Source of the DNA: Paenibacillus sp. TCA20
GTDB taxonomy: Bacteria > Bacillota > Bacilli > Paenibacillales > Paenibacillaceae
DNA: 64,000 bases
Assembly: GCF_000732325.1 (NCBI RefSeq)
Contig: NZ_BBIW01000013.1
Location: 1-64,000 of the forward strand
Reading direction: 5' to 3'
The stretch's first letter is position 1. Each line of letters begins with the position of its first letter. Under the pieces are notes generated by a model. That model ran no database searches. It was not told where the DNA came from and saw only the letters and a program-made list of their open reading frames with translations. Positions 16,923 to 24,400 of the stretch are shown here, in pieces. The translations under genes and the position numbers were made by a program.

Positions 16923-17039
16923 AGGAGAGTTGAGCCATTTAGATGGATAGGTTCCTTTTGCAAGATGACGACAGGAATGATTTTATATTTTGAAAAATAA
17001 AGTTTGATGAATATATGAGTATGAGAGGGATAAATGAAC

Positions 17040-18620
17040 ATGAGCAAAACCACGAATATTTTGCAGGAGGAGGTCGACAAACGCCGGACGTTTGCGATCA
17101 TCTCTCACCCGGATGCCGGGAAGACGACGCTGACTGAGAAGCTGCTGTTATTTGGGGGCGCTATTCGCCTGGCAGGTACAGTAAAGGCTCGGAAGGCAAG
17201 CAAGCATGCGACAAGTGACTGGATGGAGATTGAGAAGCAGCGGGGGATCTCTGTAACGTCCTCTGTAATGCAGTTTGATTATTTGGGTCATCGTATCAAT
17301 ATTTTGGATACACCGGGTCACCAGGACTTCAGTGAGGATACTTATCGCACACTGACTGCCGCAGATAGTGCGGTCATGTTGATTGACGTGGCGAAGGGTG
17401 TCGAGGCACAAACGATTAAATTGTTCCAGGTATGTGCGAAGCGTGGAATACCGATCTTTACATTTATTAACAAGCTGGACCGTGAGGGACAAAGCCCGTT
17501 TGATCTAATGGAGGAGCTGGAGCGTGTTCTTGGTATTCGCTCGGTACCGATGAACTGGCCGATTGGTATGGGCCGGGAGCTCTGCGGTGTATATGACCGG
17601 ATGAAAAATCAGGTGGAGCTGTTCCAAGGTGATGACCATTCCAAGATTAATGTGCAAAAAGTAGACAGCTATGAGGATCCGGTAATTCGTGAGATGGCTG
17701 GTGAATTCTTGCATGATCAATTAAAGCAGGAGCTTGAGCTTCTCGATGTAGCGGGTGATCCGTTTGATCTGGAGAAGGTGCTGAAGGGCGAGCTTACCCC
17801 TGTATTTTTCGGTAGTGCCGTCAATAATTTTGGTGTTCAGACCTTCCTGGAGAACTTCCTGGAGCTGGCGCCGAAGCCGGAACCGCGTAAGAGTACGGAA
17901 GGTGTAGTGGAGCCGACAAACGAGAAATTCAGCGGCTATGTCTTCAAGATTCAGGCGAATATGAACCCGGCACACCGCGACCGTGTCGCATTCCTGAGAA
18001 TTGTATCGGGTAAATTTGAACGAGGCATGAGTGTGAAGCATGTTCGGGTAGGCAAGGAGATCAAGCTCTCTCAGCCTCAGCAGTTTCTGGCTCAGGACCG
18101 GGACATTGTACAAGAGGCCTATCCAGGCGACATTATCGGTCTGTTCGATCCGGGGATTTTCAGAATTGGAGATTCCTTAAGCCAAGGCAGTGAAGTGGTC
18201 TTTGACGAGCTTCCGACATTCTCACCGGAAATTTTCTCGAAGGTAACAGCCAAGAATGCCCTGAAGCACAAGCAGTATCAGAAGGGCATTGATCAGCTGA
18301 CAGAGGAAGGTACAATTCAAGTATTCCGTACAGTGAGCTTCGATGAGACTATTCTTGGAGTTGTCGGGCAGCTTCAATTTGAAGTATTCGAGCATCGGAT
18401 GAAAGCAGAATACGGTGTTGAAGTTCAGCTGCAGCGCATGTCGTATCAATTTGCACGCTGGATTATTGACGATAAGATCGATCCAAGCAAATTCCGGATT
18501 AACTCTACCCTTGTTAAAGATAAGAAGGACAATTATGTGGTCCTCTTTGAGAATGAATATGCGATGAGAACGGCAATTGAGAAGAATCCGACAGCTAAAT
18601 TCCTGGAAACTGCACCGTAA
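17040..18620 (+). CDS. prfC: Peptide chain release factor 3 (RF3)
   Basis: A 526-residue translational GTPase that recycles RF1 and RF2 from the ribosome after termination. GTPase motifs are clear: P-loop HPDAGKTT (residues 23-30), DTPGHQDF (G3) and NKLDRE (G4), followed by the beta-barrel and RF3 C-terminal domains. The start is ATG 17040, about ten bases after AGAGGGA; ATG 17034 is an alternative with very short spacing. Monocistronic by its promoter and terminator. Confidence 0.95.
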   Translation: MSKTTNILQEEVDKRRTFAIISHPDAGKTTLTEKLLLFGGAIRLAGTVKARKASKHATSDWMEIEKQRGISVTSSVMQFDYLGHRINILDTPGHQDFSEDTYRTLTAADSAVMLIDVAKGVEAQTIKLFQVCAKRGIPIFTFINKLDREGQSPFDLMEELERVLGIRSVPMNWPIGMGRELCGVYDRMKNQVELFQGDDHSKINVQKVDSYEDPVIREMAGEFLHDQLKQELELLDVAGDPFDLEKVLKGELTPVFFGSAVNNFGVQTFLENFLELAPKPEPRKSTEGVVEPTNEKFSGYVFKIQANMNPAHRDRVAFLRIVSGKFERGMSVKHVRVGKEIKLSQPQQFLAQDRDIVQEAYPGDIIGLFDPGIFRIGDSLSQGSEVVFDELPTFSPEIFSKVTAKNALKHKQYQKGIDQLTEEGTIQVFRTVSFDETILGVVGQLQFEVFEHRMKAEYGVEVQLQRMSYQFARWIIDDKIDPSKFRINSTLVKDKKDNYVVLFENEYAMRTAIEKNPTAKFLETAP

Positions 18621-18663
18621 GGCTTGTGCGAAATGTAGGGGCTTAGCATCACATACAAAAGAA

Positions 18664-18697
18664 ATCCCTCCGTCCGAAAATGGGCGGGGGATTTTTT
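18664..18697. terminator. Bidirectional terminator between prfC and sspI
   Basis: Stem with one bulge (ATCCCTCCGTCC against GGGCGGGGGAT, wobbles) followed by TTTTTT; on the minus strand the reverse side gives TTTCTTTTG. It serves convergent genes. Confidence 0.8.
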
Positions 18698-18725
18698 GCA
18701 GTTCAAGGCTATGGATGGATCGATT

Positions 18726-18959
18726 CTAGGTTAAAGGAACAGGCTTAACCTTCTTCAGATGCTCTTGCAGTACCTGAATCAGCTCATCCTGCTTTCCTTT
18801 CGGCAAATCCTTCCAGATCATTTCAAACAGGGTTCCGAGTCCCGGCAGAGCTGCTTCGGGTCCATCAACAGACCCCTCAATCATCTCTCTGATATCCTTA
18901 TCCGGCTTACCATGTACCTTATGAACGATCGCTTGGCGCAAATCCAGTACGATAGACAT
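18726..18959 (-). CDS. sspI: Small acid-soluble spore protein SspI
   Basis: A 77-residue protein starting MSIVLDLRQAIVHKVHGK, with the family core LPGLGTLFEMIWKD. SspI is a minor SASP found in the spore core of Bacillales and is made in the forespore. Length agrees with the roughly 70-residue family, plus a slightly longer C-terminus. The ribosome site (GGAGGGACA on the minus strand) supports the ATG. Expected to be sigma-G dependent; I did not identify the promoter. Confidence 0.85.
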   Translation of the reverse strand: MSIVLDLRQAIVHKVHGKPDKDIREMIEGSVDGPEAALPGLGTLFEMIWKDLPKGKQDELIQVLQEHLKKVKPVPLT

Positions 18960-19044
18960 GTGTTTGTCCCTCCAAAAGTAGTCTTTTCCTGCCTATATAC
19001 TGTTCCCTGAGCAGAGCGTATAAATTCAAGTTTTCCATTCATTG

Positions 19045-19053
19045 TGCTATACT
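19045..19053 (+). promoter_or_regulatory. Candidate extended -10 promoter of ktrA
   Basis: TGCTATACT (TGn plus TATACT) about 140 bases before ktrA; -35 match TTCAAG at 17 bp is weak. The leader of about 130 bases has no obvious riboswitch fold that I can support. Confidence 0.4.
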
Positions 19054-19190
19054 ACTTAGGATGAATTGGTTGACAGTACTTATAATAATGAAGGGCTTGA
19101 ATTCATCTCACATCTTTTATTGAGTAATGAAATGGATTCACCTATAGAATAATTTTTCTTATACCTAAGATGATATGGAGGTACCATATT

Positions 19191-19853
19191 ATGGCCAAAA
19201 AACAATATGCCGTGATCGGTATGGGCCGCTTTGGATCGAGTGTTGCTTATGCACTTAGTGAAATGGGTTTTGACGTTCTGGCAATAGATCGGGACGAGCA
19301 TAGAATACAGGACATATCCAATGTAGTGACACATGCCGTGTCCGCAGATTCAACGGATGAGGAAGCGCTTAGAGCGCTCGGGATTCGGAATTTTGATGTG
19401 GTGGTCGTTGCCATAGGTGAAGATATTCAGGCGAGCATATTAACGACACTGATCCTGAAGGATATGGGTATCCACTCTTTAATTGTGAAGGCCAAATCGG
19501 AGCTTCATGGCAAGGTATTGTCCAAGATTGGTGCAGATAAAGTCGTCTATCCGGAACGAGATATGGGAATGCGGGTTGCTCATCATCTGGCGTCGCCTAA
19601 TATTTTGGATTATATTGAGCTGTCAGAGGAGTACAGTATTCTGGAAATGAAAGCTTCGTCGAACATTATTGGACAGAATTTGTTACAGCTCAACATCCGC
19701 GCTCGTTATGGCTGTAACGTCATTGCCATCCGCAAAGGAACAGAAATGAATATTTCACCAGATGCAAGTGATGAAATACAGCCTGAGGATGTGCTTATTA
19801 TTGTGGGTCACAAAGATGATCTAACCAAGCTAGAGCTTGCCTATTCAAGATAA
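19191..19853 (+). CDS. ktrA: Potassium uptake RCK subunit KtrA/KtrC
   Basis: A 220-residue cytoplasmic gating protein with an N-terminal RCK/Rossmann domain (GMGRFG at residues 10-15, then acidic DRDE at the end of strand 2) and a C-terminal RCK_C domain. In Bacillales such proteins form an octameric ring binding ATP/ADP and c-di-AMP and gate a KtrB or KtrD channel. No channel gene is next to it, which resembles stand-alone ktrC of B. subtilis. The start is ATG 19191 with GGAGGT upstream, not the frame start at 19170. Confidence 0.9.
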   Translation: MAKKQYAVIGMGRFGSSVAYALSEMGFDVLAIDRDEHRIQDISNVVTHAVSADSTDEEALRALGIRNFDVVVVAIGEDIQASILTTLILKDMGIHSLIVKAKSELHGKVLSKIGADKVVYPERDMGMRVAHHLASPNILDYIELSEEYSILEMKASSNIIGQNLLQLNIRARYGCNVIAIRKGTEMNISPDASDEIQPEDVLIIVGHKDDLTKLELAYSR

Positions 19854-19870
19854 AGAAGGATTGAAGACAT

Positions 19871-20665
19871 ATGGAAATCGTTTCGGTACATAATCCGAGA
19901 GTGAAGGAATGGGCTCAGCTGCTCGATAAGAAGTATCGAACCCGGCAGAACAAATACATTATTGAAGGCATTCATTTGGTTCAAGAGGCGTTAAGCTATG
20001 ATGCTGATATCGAATGTATTGCTTATGATATGGATAAAGGAATACCGGGAGAGCTGTCAGGTTATGCGGATTCGGAAGATCGTGCGGAGTGGATACCGGT
20101 GTCTGCTGCTGTCATTGAGAAGTGTACCGATATGGTGACGCCGCAGCCGGTGTTTGCCATCGTTAGAAAAGATGCGGCAGGGTTAAGTGAATTCTTAGAC
20201 AAGAAGGACAGCTTGATTATTGTGCTGGATCGGCTTCAGGATCCGGGCAATGTCGGTACAATTATCCGCAGCGCAGATGCAGCTGGGGCAGACGGTGTGA
20301 TCGTTGGTCGGGGGAGTGCAGATGTGTATAATCCCAAAACGATACGCTCCACGATGGGTTCATTTTTTCATCTGCCTGTCGTTGAAGCGGATCTGTCTGA
20401 AGTGCTTCCAAGAGCTAAAACAGAAGGGGTTACACTTGTCAGTACATCGCTGGCTGCCGACAGCTCCTGCTATGATTATGATTTTAGGGGAGCAAAATGG
20501 CTTGTCATTGGTAATGAAGGCAGCGGTGTCTCTGAGGAGGTAAGCCGTCTTGTGGATGATGCCATTATTATTCCAAGTCCCGGACAGGCAGAATCACTGA
20601 ATGCGGCAATGGCTGCTACCATACTTATGTTCGAAGCGATGAGGCAGCGGCATTACTCCGCCTGA
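19871..20665 (+). CDS. TrmH/SpoU-family RNA 2'-O-methyltransferase (YsgA-like)
   Basis: A 264-residue SPOUT-superfamily enzyme. The N-terminal substrate-binding part (NKYIIEGIHLVQEAL) resembles L30e-like domains. The C-terminal knot shows the three family motifs: LDRLQDPGNVGTIIRSADAAG, VIGNEGSGVS and IIPSPGQAESLNAA. It probably methylates ribose in 23S rRNA; the exact site is unknown. ATG 19871 is 17 bp after ktrA and the two may be co-transcribed. Confidence 0.88.
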   Translation: MEIVSVHNPRVKEWAQLLDKKYRTRQNKYIIEGIHLVQEALSYDADIECIAYDMDKGIPGELSGYADSEDRAEWIPVSAAVIEKCTDMVTPQPVFAIVRKDAAGLSEFLDKKDSLIIVLDRLQDPGNVGTIIRSADAAGADGVIVGRGSADVYNPKTIRSTMGSFFHLPVVEADLSEVLPRAKTEGVTLVSTSLAADSSCYDYDFRGAKWLVIGNEGSGVSEEVSRLVDDAIIIPSPGQAESLNAAMAATILMFEAMRQRHYSA

Positions 20666-20703
20666 TCGCGGACTGGTGAATTAAATAGACAAGAGACATC
20701 GAG

Positions 20704-20743
20704 ATGGCAGCGAGACCTTTGGATCACAAAGGGGCGTTGCCAT
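20704..20743 (+). promoter_or_regulatory. Bipartite hairpin before the Nudix gene
   Basis: Outer stem ATGGCA / TGCCAT (20704-20709, 20738-20743) and inner stem CCTTTG / CAAAGG (20716-20721, 20727-20732) with loop GATCA. The tail TTAATTT is a poor terminator. It may be a weak terminator after the methyltransferase or an mRNA element just before the Nudix ribosome site. Confidence 0.45.
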
Positions 20744-20762
20744 TTAATTTAGGAGAATACAT

Positions 20763-21278
20763 ATGAACTTAATAAGCCGGATTACAGATTATGACATTTT
20801 GGGTGAACGTTCAGCACTTCTGCATTCCGTGTCCCGGTATGGGGCTAGAGGGGTGCTCGTCGATGAGAATTCCAATATTGCGATGATGCATATGACCAAA
20901 CGGAGGCTATACAAGCTGCCTGGCGGGGGAATCGAAGGGTCAGAGACGCCGGAAGAAGCCTTTTTGCGTGAAGTAGAGGAAGAGACAGGCTATCGGGCAA
21001 AAATTACGCATCCGCTCGGCCGCATTGAGGAACATAAGACTAGAAATCAGTTCCTGCAACTATCCTACTGCTTTATTGCCAAATCAGTTGAGGAGAACAC
21101 CGTGAAGCTCACAGCCAAAGAGAAGCAGCTTGGGTTGACGGTGAACTGGATGACAATGGATGAAGCTCTTACAGCAATGGACAGATCGCTTAGGATTTGT
21201 CGGGAGTATTCGAGTAAATTTATGATCCTAAGAGATAAAACCATATTGGAGCGGGCCATTTCCGTTCTAAATATATAG
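20763..21278 (+). CDS. Nudix hydrolase
   Basis: A 171-residue protein with a complete Nudix box at residues about 55-77 (GGIEGSETPEEAFLREVEEE, then TGY), which binds the divalent metal and pyrophosphate of a nucleoside-diphosphate-linked substrate. The box fits Gx5Ex7REUXEEXGU. Flanking regions give no clear substrate. Ribosome site TAGGAG before ATG 20763. Confidence 0.88.
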   Translation: MNLISRITDYDILGERSALLHSVSRYGARGVLVDENSNIAMMHMTKRRLYKLPGGGIEGSETPEEAFLREVEEETGYRAKITHPLGRIEEHKTRNQFLQLSYCFIAKSVEENTVKLTAKEKQLGLTVNWMTMDEALTAMDRSLRICREYSSKFMILRDKTILERAISVLNI

Positions 21279-21291
21279 TTTCAATTCTACC

Positions 21292-21316
21292 TTTTTAATG
21301 ATTTATGAAATTGATT
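21292..21316 (+). repeat. Dispersed 25-nt repeat, copy A1
   Basis: Reads TTTTTAATGA, T, TTATG, A, AATTGATT. The same 25 bases recur at 63479-63503 with two substitutions. A related inverted pair follows at 21404-21435. It lies just after the Nudix gene in a 250-base gene-free gap that also holds a promoter. Confidence 0.55.
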
Positions 21317-21364
21317 TGGTTAAGAAAATATTAATATTTTGTTAAAAATTGAGGTTTGAAACCA

Positions 21365-21373
21365 TGGTATAAT
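21365..21373 (+). promoter_or_regulatory. Extended -10 promoter of the DUF1002 gene
   Basis: TGGTATAAT, perfect TGnTATAAT (21365-21373), about 155 bases before the start codon. No convincing -35. Confidence 0.45.
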
Positions 21374-21403
21374 GCTCGCAAATCCAGTTAAAGGGGGTTA
21401 ATT

Positions 21404-21435
21404 CAATTTCATAGCTTAAGGGAGTTATGGGATTG
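21404..21435 (+). repeat. Inverted repeat related to the dispersed 25-nt element (copy A2)
   Basis: CAATTTCATA (21404-21413) and TATGGGATTG (21426-21435) pair completely if G-U is allowed, with a 12-base loop. The right arm extended (GAGTTATGGGATTGAT) matches the right arm at 63488-63502 except for one base. It lies in the predicted leader of the DUF1002 gene. Confidence 0.5.
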
Positions 21436-21528
21436 ATACGGTTAAGAGTTTTAGTTATAGGATAATGGTTAATCCATAATATGGAACTCGTTAAATATTG
21501 GAAACGGCTATGGATGAGGAGAGACAAG

Positions 21529-22413
21529 ATGATGAAATTGCGCAAACTGACGGCAATTCTATTAATACCTGCACTTATTTTGCTAAGTATGTATATAGCC
21601 CCCGCTGCTTCTGCGGATGCGGTAGAGGGAGATATTATTGTTATACTCGGTGAGGATTTGACTGCTGCACAGAAAGAACAGGTGCTAGCCGATCTGGATG
21701 CTCCTACAGATGCGATGACGATCCAGGTGACAAATGAAGAAGAACATAAATATCTGGGGAGTCATATGTCCAAGGCACAAATCGGAAGCAAGGCGCTCAG
21801 CTCGGCTAAAATCGTAATCGGCAAGCCTGGAAGCGGCGTGTCAGCGACCTCCAATCACATCAACTGGGTGACCAACGATATGTACCTTAATGCGATGATT
21901 ACAGCAGGGGTTAAGGATGCCCATGTTAGCATTACCGCACCATTTGATGTATCCGGTACAGCTGCACTGACAGGGATTATTAAAGCATATGAAACAACGA
22001 CAAATACGGAAATCCCGGAGGAGCAGAAGCAGGTTGCTAACGAGGAGATCGTAAAGACGGCACAATTATCCGATTCCATCGGTGCGGAAGAAACAACGAC
22101 GCTGATGACGAACATCAAAGAAGAACTCGCCCAAAATCAGCCTGAGACGAGAGAAGAAATGCAGACGCTCATTATTAATATTGCAAACAATCTAAATATT
22201 ACAATTCCCGAAGCTCAGCTGAACGGATTAGTGGATCTGTTTATGAACATGAAGGATGCGAATATTAACTGGAATGCAGTAGGGGATCAGCTGGAGCAAG
22301 CCAAACAGCAGTTCACTGATTTTATTGAGTCGGAGCAGGGACAAGGTATTCTGGCAGCGATTAAAGATTTTTTTGTAGGACTGATTGAAATTATTAAAGG
22401 CTGGTTCTCCTAA
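21529..22413 (+). CDS. DUF1002 secreted protein (YpuA-like)
   Basis: A 294-residue exported protein with a signal peptide (MMKLRKLTAILLIPALILLS...AASADA). The body matches the DUF1002 family typified by B. subtilis YpuA (VVILGEDL-like start, AQKEQVLADL, LSSAKIVI, GTAALTGIIKAYE, family length about 290). Function is unknown; YpuA in B. subtilis is linked to cell-envelope stress. ATG 21529 is chosen after GAGGAG. Monocistronic. Confidence 0.8.
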   Translation: MMKLRKLTAILLIPALILLSMYIAPAASADAVEGDIIVILGEDLTAAQKEQVLADLDAPTDAMTIQVTNEEEHKYLGSHMSKAQIGSKALSSAKIVIGKPGSGVSATSNHINWVTNDMYLNAMITAGVKDAHVSITAPFDVSGTAALTGIIKAYETTTNTEIPEEQKQVANEEIVKTAQLSDSIGAEETTTLMTNIKEELAQNQPETREEMQTLIINIANNLNITIPEAQLNGLVDLFMNMKDANINWNAVGDQLEQAKQQFTDFIESEQGQGILAAIKDFFVGLIEIIKGWFS

Positions 22414-22435
22414 TTGAATGGAATATTGTAAGAGA

Positions 22436-22498
22436 GCACTTCTTTCAGCGGATGGCTGCGAATCATATGCAGGCATCCGAGGAAGGGTGCGTTTTTTT
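22436..22498 (+). terminator. Intrinsic terminator of the DUF1002 gene
   Basis: Long hairpin: GCACTTCTTTC...CGGATG pairs with CATCCG...GGAAGGGTGC (22436-22454, 22474-22490), followed by GTTTTTTTA. Confidence 0.88.
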
Positions 22499-22608
22499 AT
22501 TTTGATCAAATATTATAAAACAAAGCAGCAGTTGAGCGTGTTGAATTAAATATGGGAAAGGGAAATCGACTTCTTAATAAATTTGCGCTCGAAAGGAAGA
22601 TATAGGCT

Positions 22609-23535
22609 ATGCGTAAAATGATCACCGGATGTGTTATCGCTGCTGTTCTTCTTCTCCTCACCTCTTGTTCAGATCATGCCGATAAGGAGAAGGAGTCAGA
22701 GGGAGTACATTATACGCAGCAGAACCACATTCCTGATAAGCAGCAGCAGGAGCAGCTGGAGGACTACGTCGCAACGCCTAATCAGGATACCGCTACTCAG
22801 CAGGAACTTACAGGCCAATCAAAGCCAGAGCTGCCTCATGCTCAGTTGACCAATAAGGTTGAACTGGAATATATCGAGTACGACAGAGATGTAGTGTCAT
22901 ATGAAGACTTAAACAAAAGACCTGAGCTTGAAGAATGGCAAACCGCTGAGGTCCTGGAATGGTATAACCGTATAGTACCCGATACACTGGAGCAGGCAGG
23001 TCAGATAGAGCTGGTGCCAACTGTCCAAATGGCCATTCAATTACCACGGAATAAGGAAGTCAAGATATTATACGCGATTACCTCTCCTGATAAGGTGTAT
23101 CTGCAGCTGCGATCATCTGAAATAATAACGTACAGAACTGACGCAGAGGATATCAAGCTGCTTCTGGAGACGCTACTATTGGATGGACCTTATAAGCCCA
23201 TTGAAGGTATAGAATATCGGATTCTAACTGAGGAGTATCTTGTAAATGATGATCCTGATAATCCTGAGATCAGTTTATTTTACCGGGAGTATAAAGTGTA
23301 TAAGGACTATATGACAGGATCTACTCATGGGGTTAGTTTAGAACAAGTCGAAAATATGAGTGAGGCAAAAAAAGCGTTAGAAGGATTTGGCAGTCTAAAG
23401 CTTCCTCCAAATACAATCGTTAGCCCTAAAGTGCTGAAACAGTGGCAGGCAGAAGGATATTATCCTGTACAGGAATATTCAGAGGAGTCTGTGCGAGGAC
23501 TGACTTATGATGATCTTCTTGAACGAGGCAAATAG
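22609..23535 (+). CDS. Lipoprotein of unknown function
   Basis: A 308-residue protein with signal peptide and lipobox LTSC (Cys20). Residues about 25-75 are Gln/Glu-rich and probably disordered (QQEQLEDYVA, TQQELTGQ). The rest is a mixed alpha/beta domain with RNKEVKILYAITSPDKVYL and LLLETLLLDGPYKPIEGIEY segments that vaguely recall GerMN-type domains of sporulation lipoproteins, but no signature is firm. I do not recognise the family. Ribosome site GAAAGGAAG before ATG 22609. A hairpin at 23646 ends the transcript. Confidence 0.7.
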   Translation: MRKMITGCVIAAVLLLLTSCSDHADKEKESEGVHYTQQNHIPDKQQQEQLEDYVATPNQDTATQQELTGQSKPELPHAQLTNKVELEYIEYDRDVVSYEDLNKRPELEEWQTAEVLEWYNRIVPDTLEQAGQIELVPTVQMAIQLPRNKEVKILYAITSPDKVYLQLRSSEIITYRTDAEDIKLLLETLLLDGPYKPIEGIEYRILTEEYLVNDDPDNPEISLFYREYKVYKDYMTGSTHGVSLEQVENMSEAKKALEGFGSLKLPPNTIVSPKVLKQWQAEGYYPVQEYSEESVRGLTYDDLLERGK

Positions 23536-23645
23536 CCGTTGAGTTATAGTAATGTGGATTATCGAAAGCTTGACTAGACAGCTTCAAAAGTTCGACTACA
23601 GAGCTTCAATTCAGATAAAGATAAAATGTAGATGGCATATAAAGA

Positions 23646-23673
23646 TAACCCCCGTAACAGCTTACGGGGGTTA
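23646..23673. terminator. Convergent terminator hairpin
   Basis: Perfect 12-bp stem TAACCCCCGTAA / TTACGGGGGTTA with 4-base loop CAGC between convergent genes. T tracts on both sides are weak. Confidence 0.7.
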
Positions 23674-23707
23674 TTGCTGCATAGATTCATCTTTATCTGA
23701 GTTAAGA

Positions 23708-24034
23708 CTAGAGCCATTTCTTAGCCCATTGTCCGATTGAGCTCAAAGCACGTGCAAGCTCTGTCCCTTTGCGGGTAAGTGAATATTCAGTACGGACAGG
23801 TCGGTCAGCAATGACATTCCGAATGACAATGCCTTCTTCCTCGAGTTCTTTCATTCGTTCGTTCAGGACGCGCTTGCTTAAGTCCGGGATAACAGCATGT
23901 ATTTCACTGAATCGCTTGGGCTCCTTCATTAAGGTGTGAACAATAGGCGCAACCCATTTCCGACCAATAATTTGATACGAACGCGAGACTTTCTCACACA
24001 TCTGCATATGATTTGACGTCGATTGTTCATCCAT
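23708..24034 (-). CDS. HxlR-family transcriptional regulator
   Basis: A 108-residue winged-helix repressor or activator (IIGRKWVAPIVHTLMKEPKRFSE, then LSKRVLNERMKELEEEGI and the wing TEYSLTRKG). A conserved-position cysteine (Cys13 in MQMCEKV) matches the redox-sensing Cys of YodB/HypR-type members. ATG 24034 follows AAGGGGG on the minus strand. It diverges from the second zwf-gnd operon with a 366-bp shared control region, so it may regulate that operon in response to electrophile or oxidant stress (inference). Confidence 0.87.
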   Translation of the reverse strand: MDEQSTSNHMQMCEKVSRSYQIIGRKWVAPIVHTLMKEPKRFSEIHAVIPDLSKRVLNERMKELEEEGIVIRNVIADRPVRTEYSLTRKGTELARALSSIGQWAKKWL

Positions 24035-24141
24035 TTTCAAGGCCCCCTTATGCACTTGATTATTAAAAGTAACTTCTATTGTACATGGAGTTATTCCAGA
24101 ATGTGAAAAAACAGTTATTAGAATTATTTATAGAATACCAT

Positions 24142-24155
24142 GGAAAGCGCTATCA
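24142..24155. promoter_or_regulatory. Candidate catabolite-responsive element (CcpA site)
   Basis: GGAAAGCGCTATCA matches 12 of 14 positions of the ideal cre TGAAAGCGCTTTCA. It lies 41 bases upstream of the predicted -35 of zwf2, a position from which CcpA could activate or modulate either divergent gene. Confidence 0.5.
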
Positions 24156-24196
24156 TAACAGAAAATTTTTATTGTTCACAGATTCGACATTTTTTG

Positions 24197-24226
24197 TTGA
24201 CGAAAGGTGTCAGCTGGGTGTATGAT
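24197..24226 (+). promoter_or_regulatory. Sigma-A promoter of the zwf2-gnd operon
   Basis: TTGACG (24197-24202), 18-bp spacer, TATGAT (24221-24226). Predicted start near 24233 gives an untranslated leader of about 170 bases with no gene in it. Confidence 0.6.
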
Positions 24227-24242
24227 AGTCACGTTAATTTAA

Positions 24243-24263
24243 TTGGTTACAAATAATAACCAA
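24243..24263. promoter_or_regulatory. Inverted repeat at the zwf2 transcription start: candidate repressor operator
   Basis: TTGGTTA CAAATAA TAACCAA, perfect 7-bp arms around a 7-base centre, at about +11 to +31 of the predicted transcript. Placement and symmetry suit a repressor such as the divergent HxlR protein. Confidence 0.45.
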
Positions 24264-24400
24264 CATCGAACGGGAATTGTATTTTTTTGTAGGTAATACA
24301 TGTGGTGTTGATTATGGAAATAAGTGCGAATTATCGTTGCGTAATTTTCACATGATAACTAGCGCACAATATAGAGTAGAGACACGGGAGGCATATCAGA

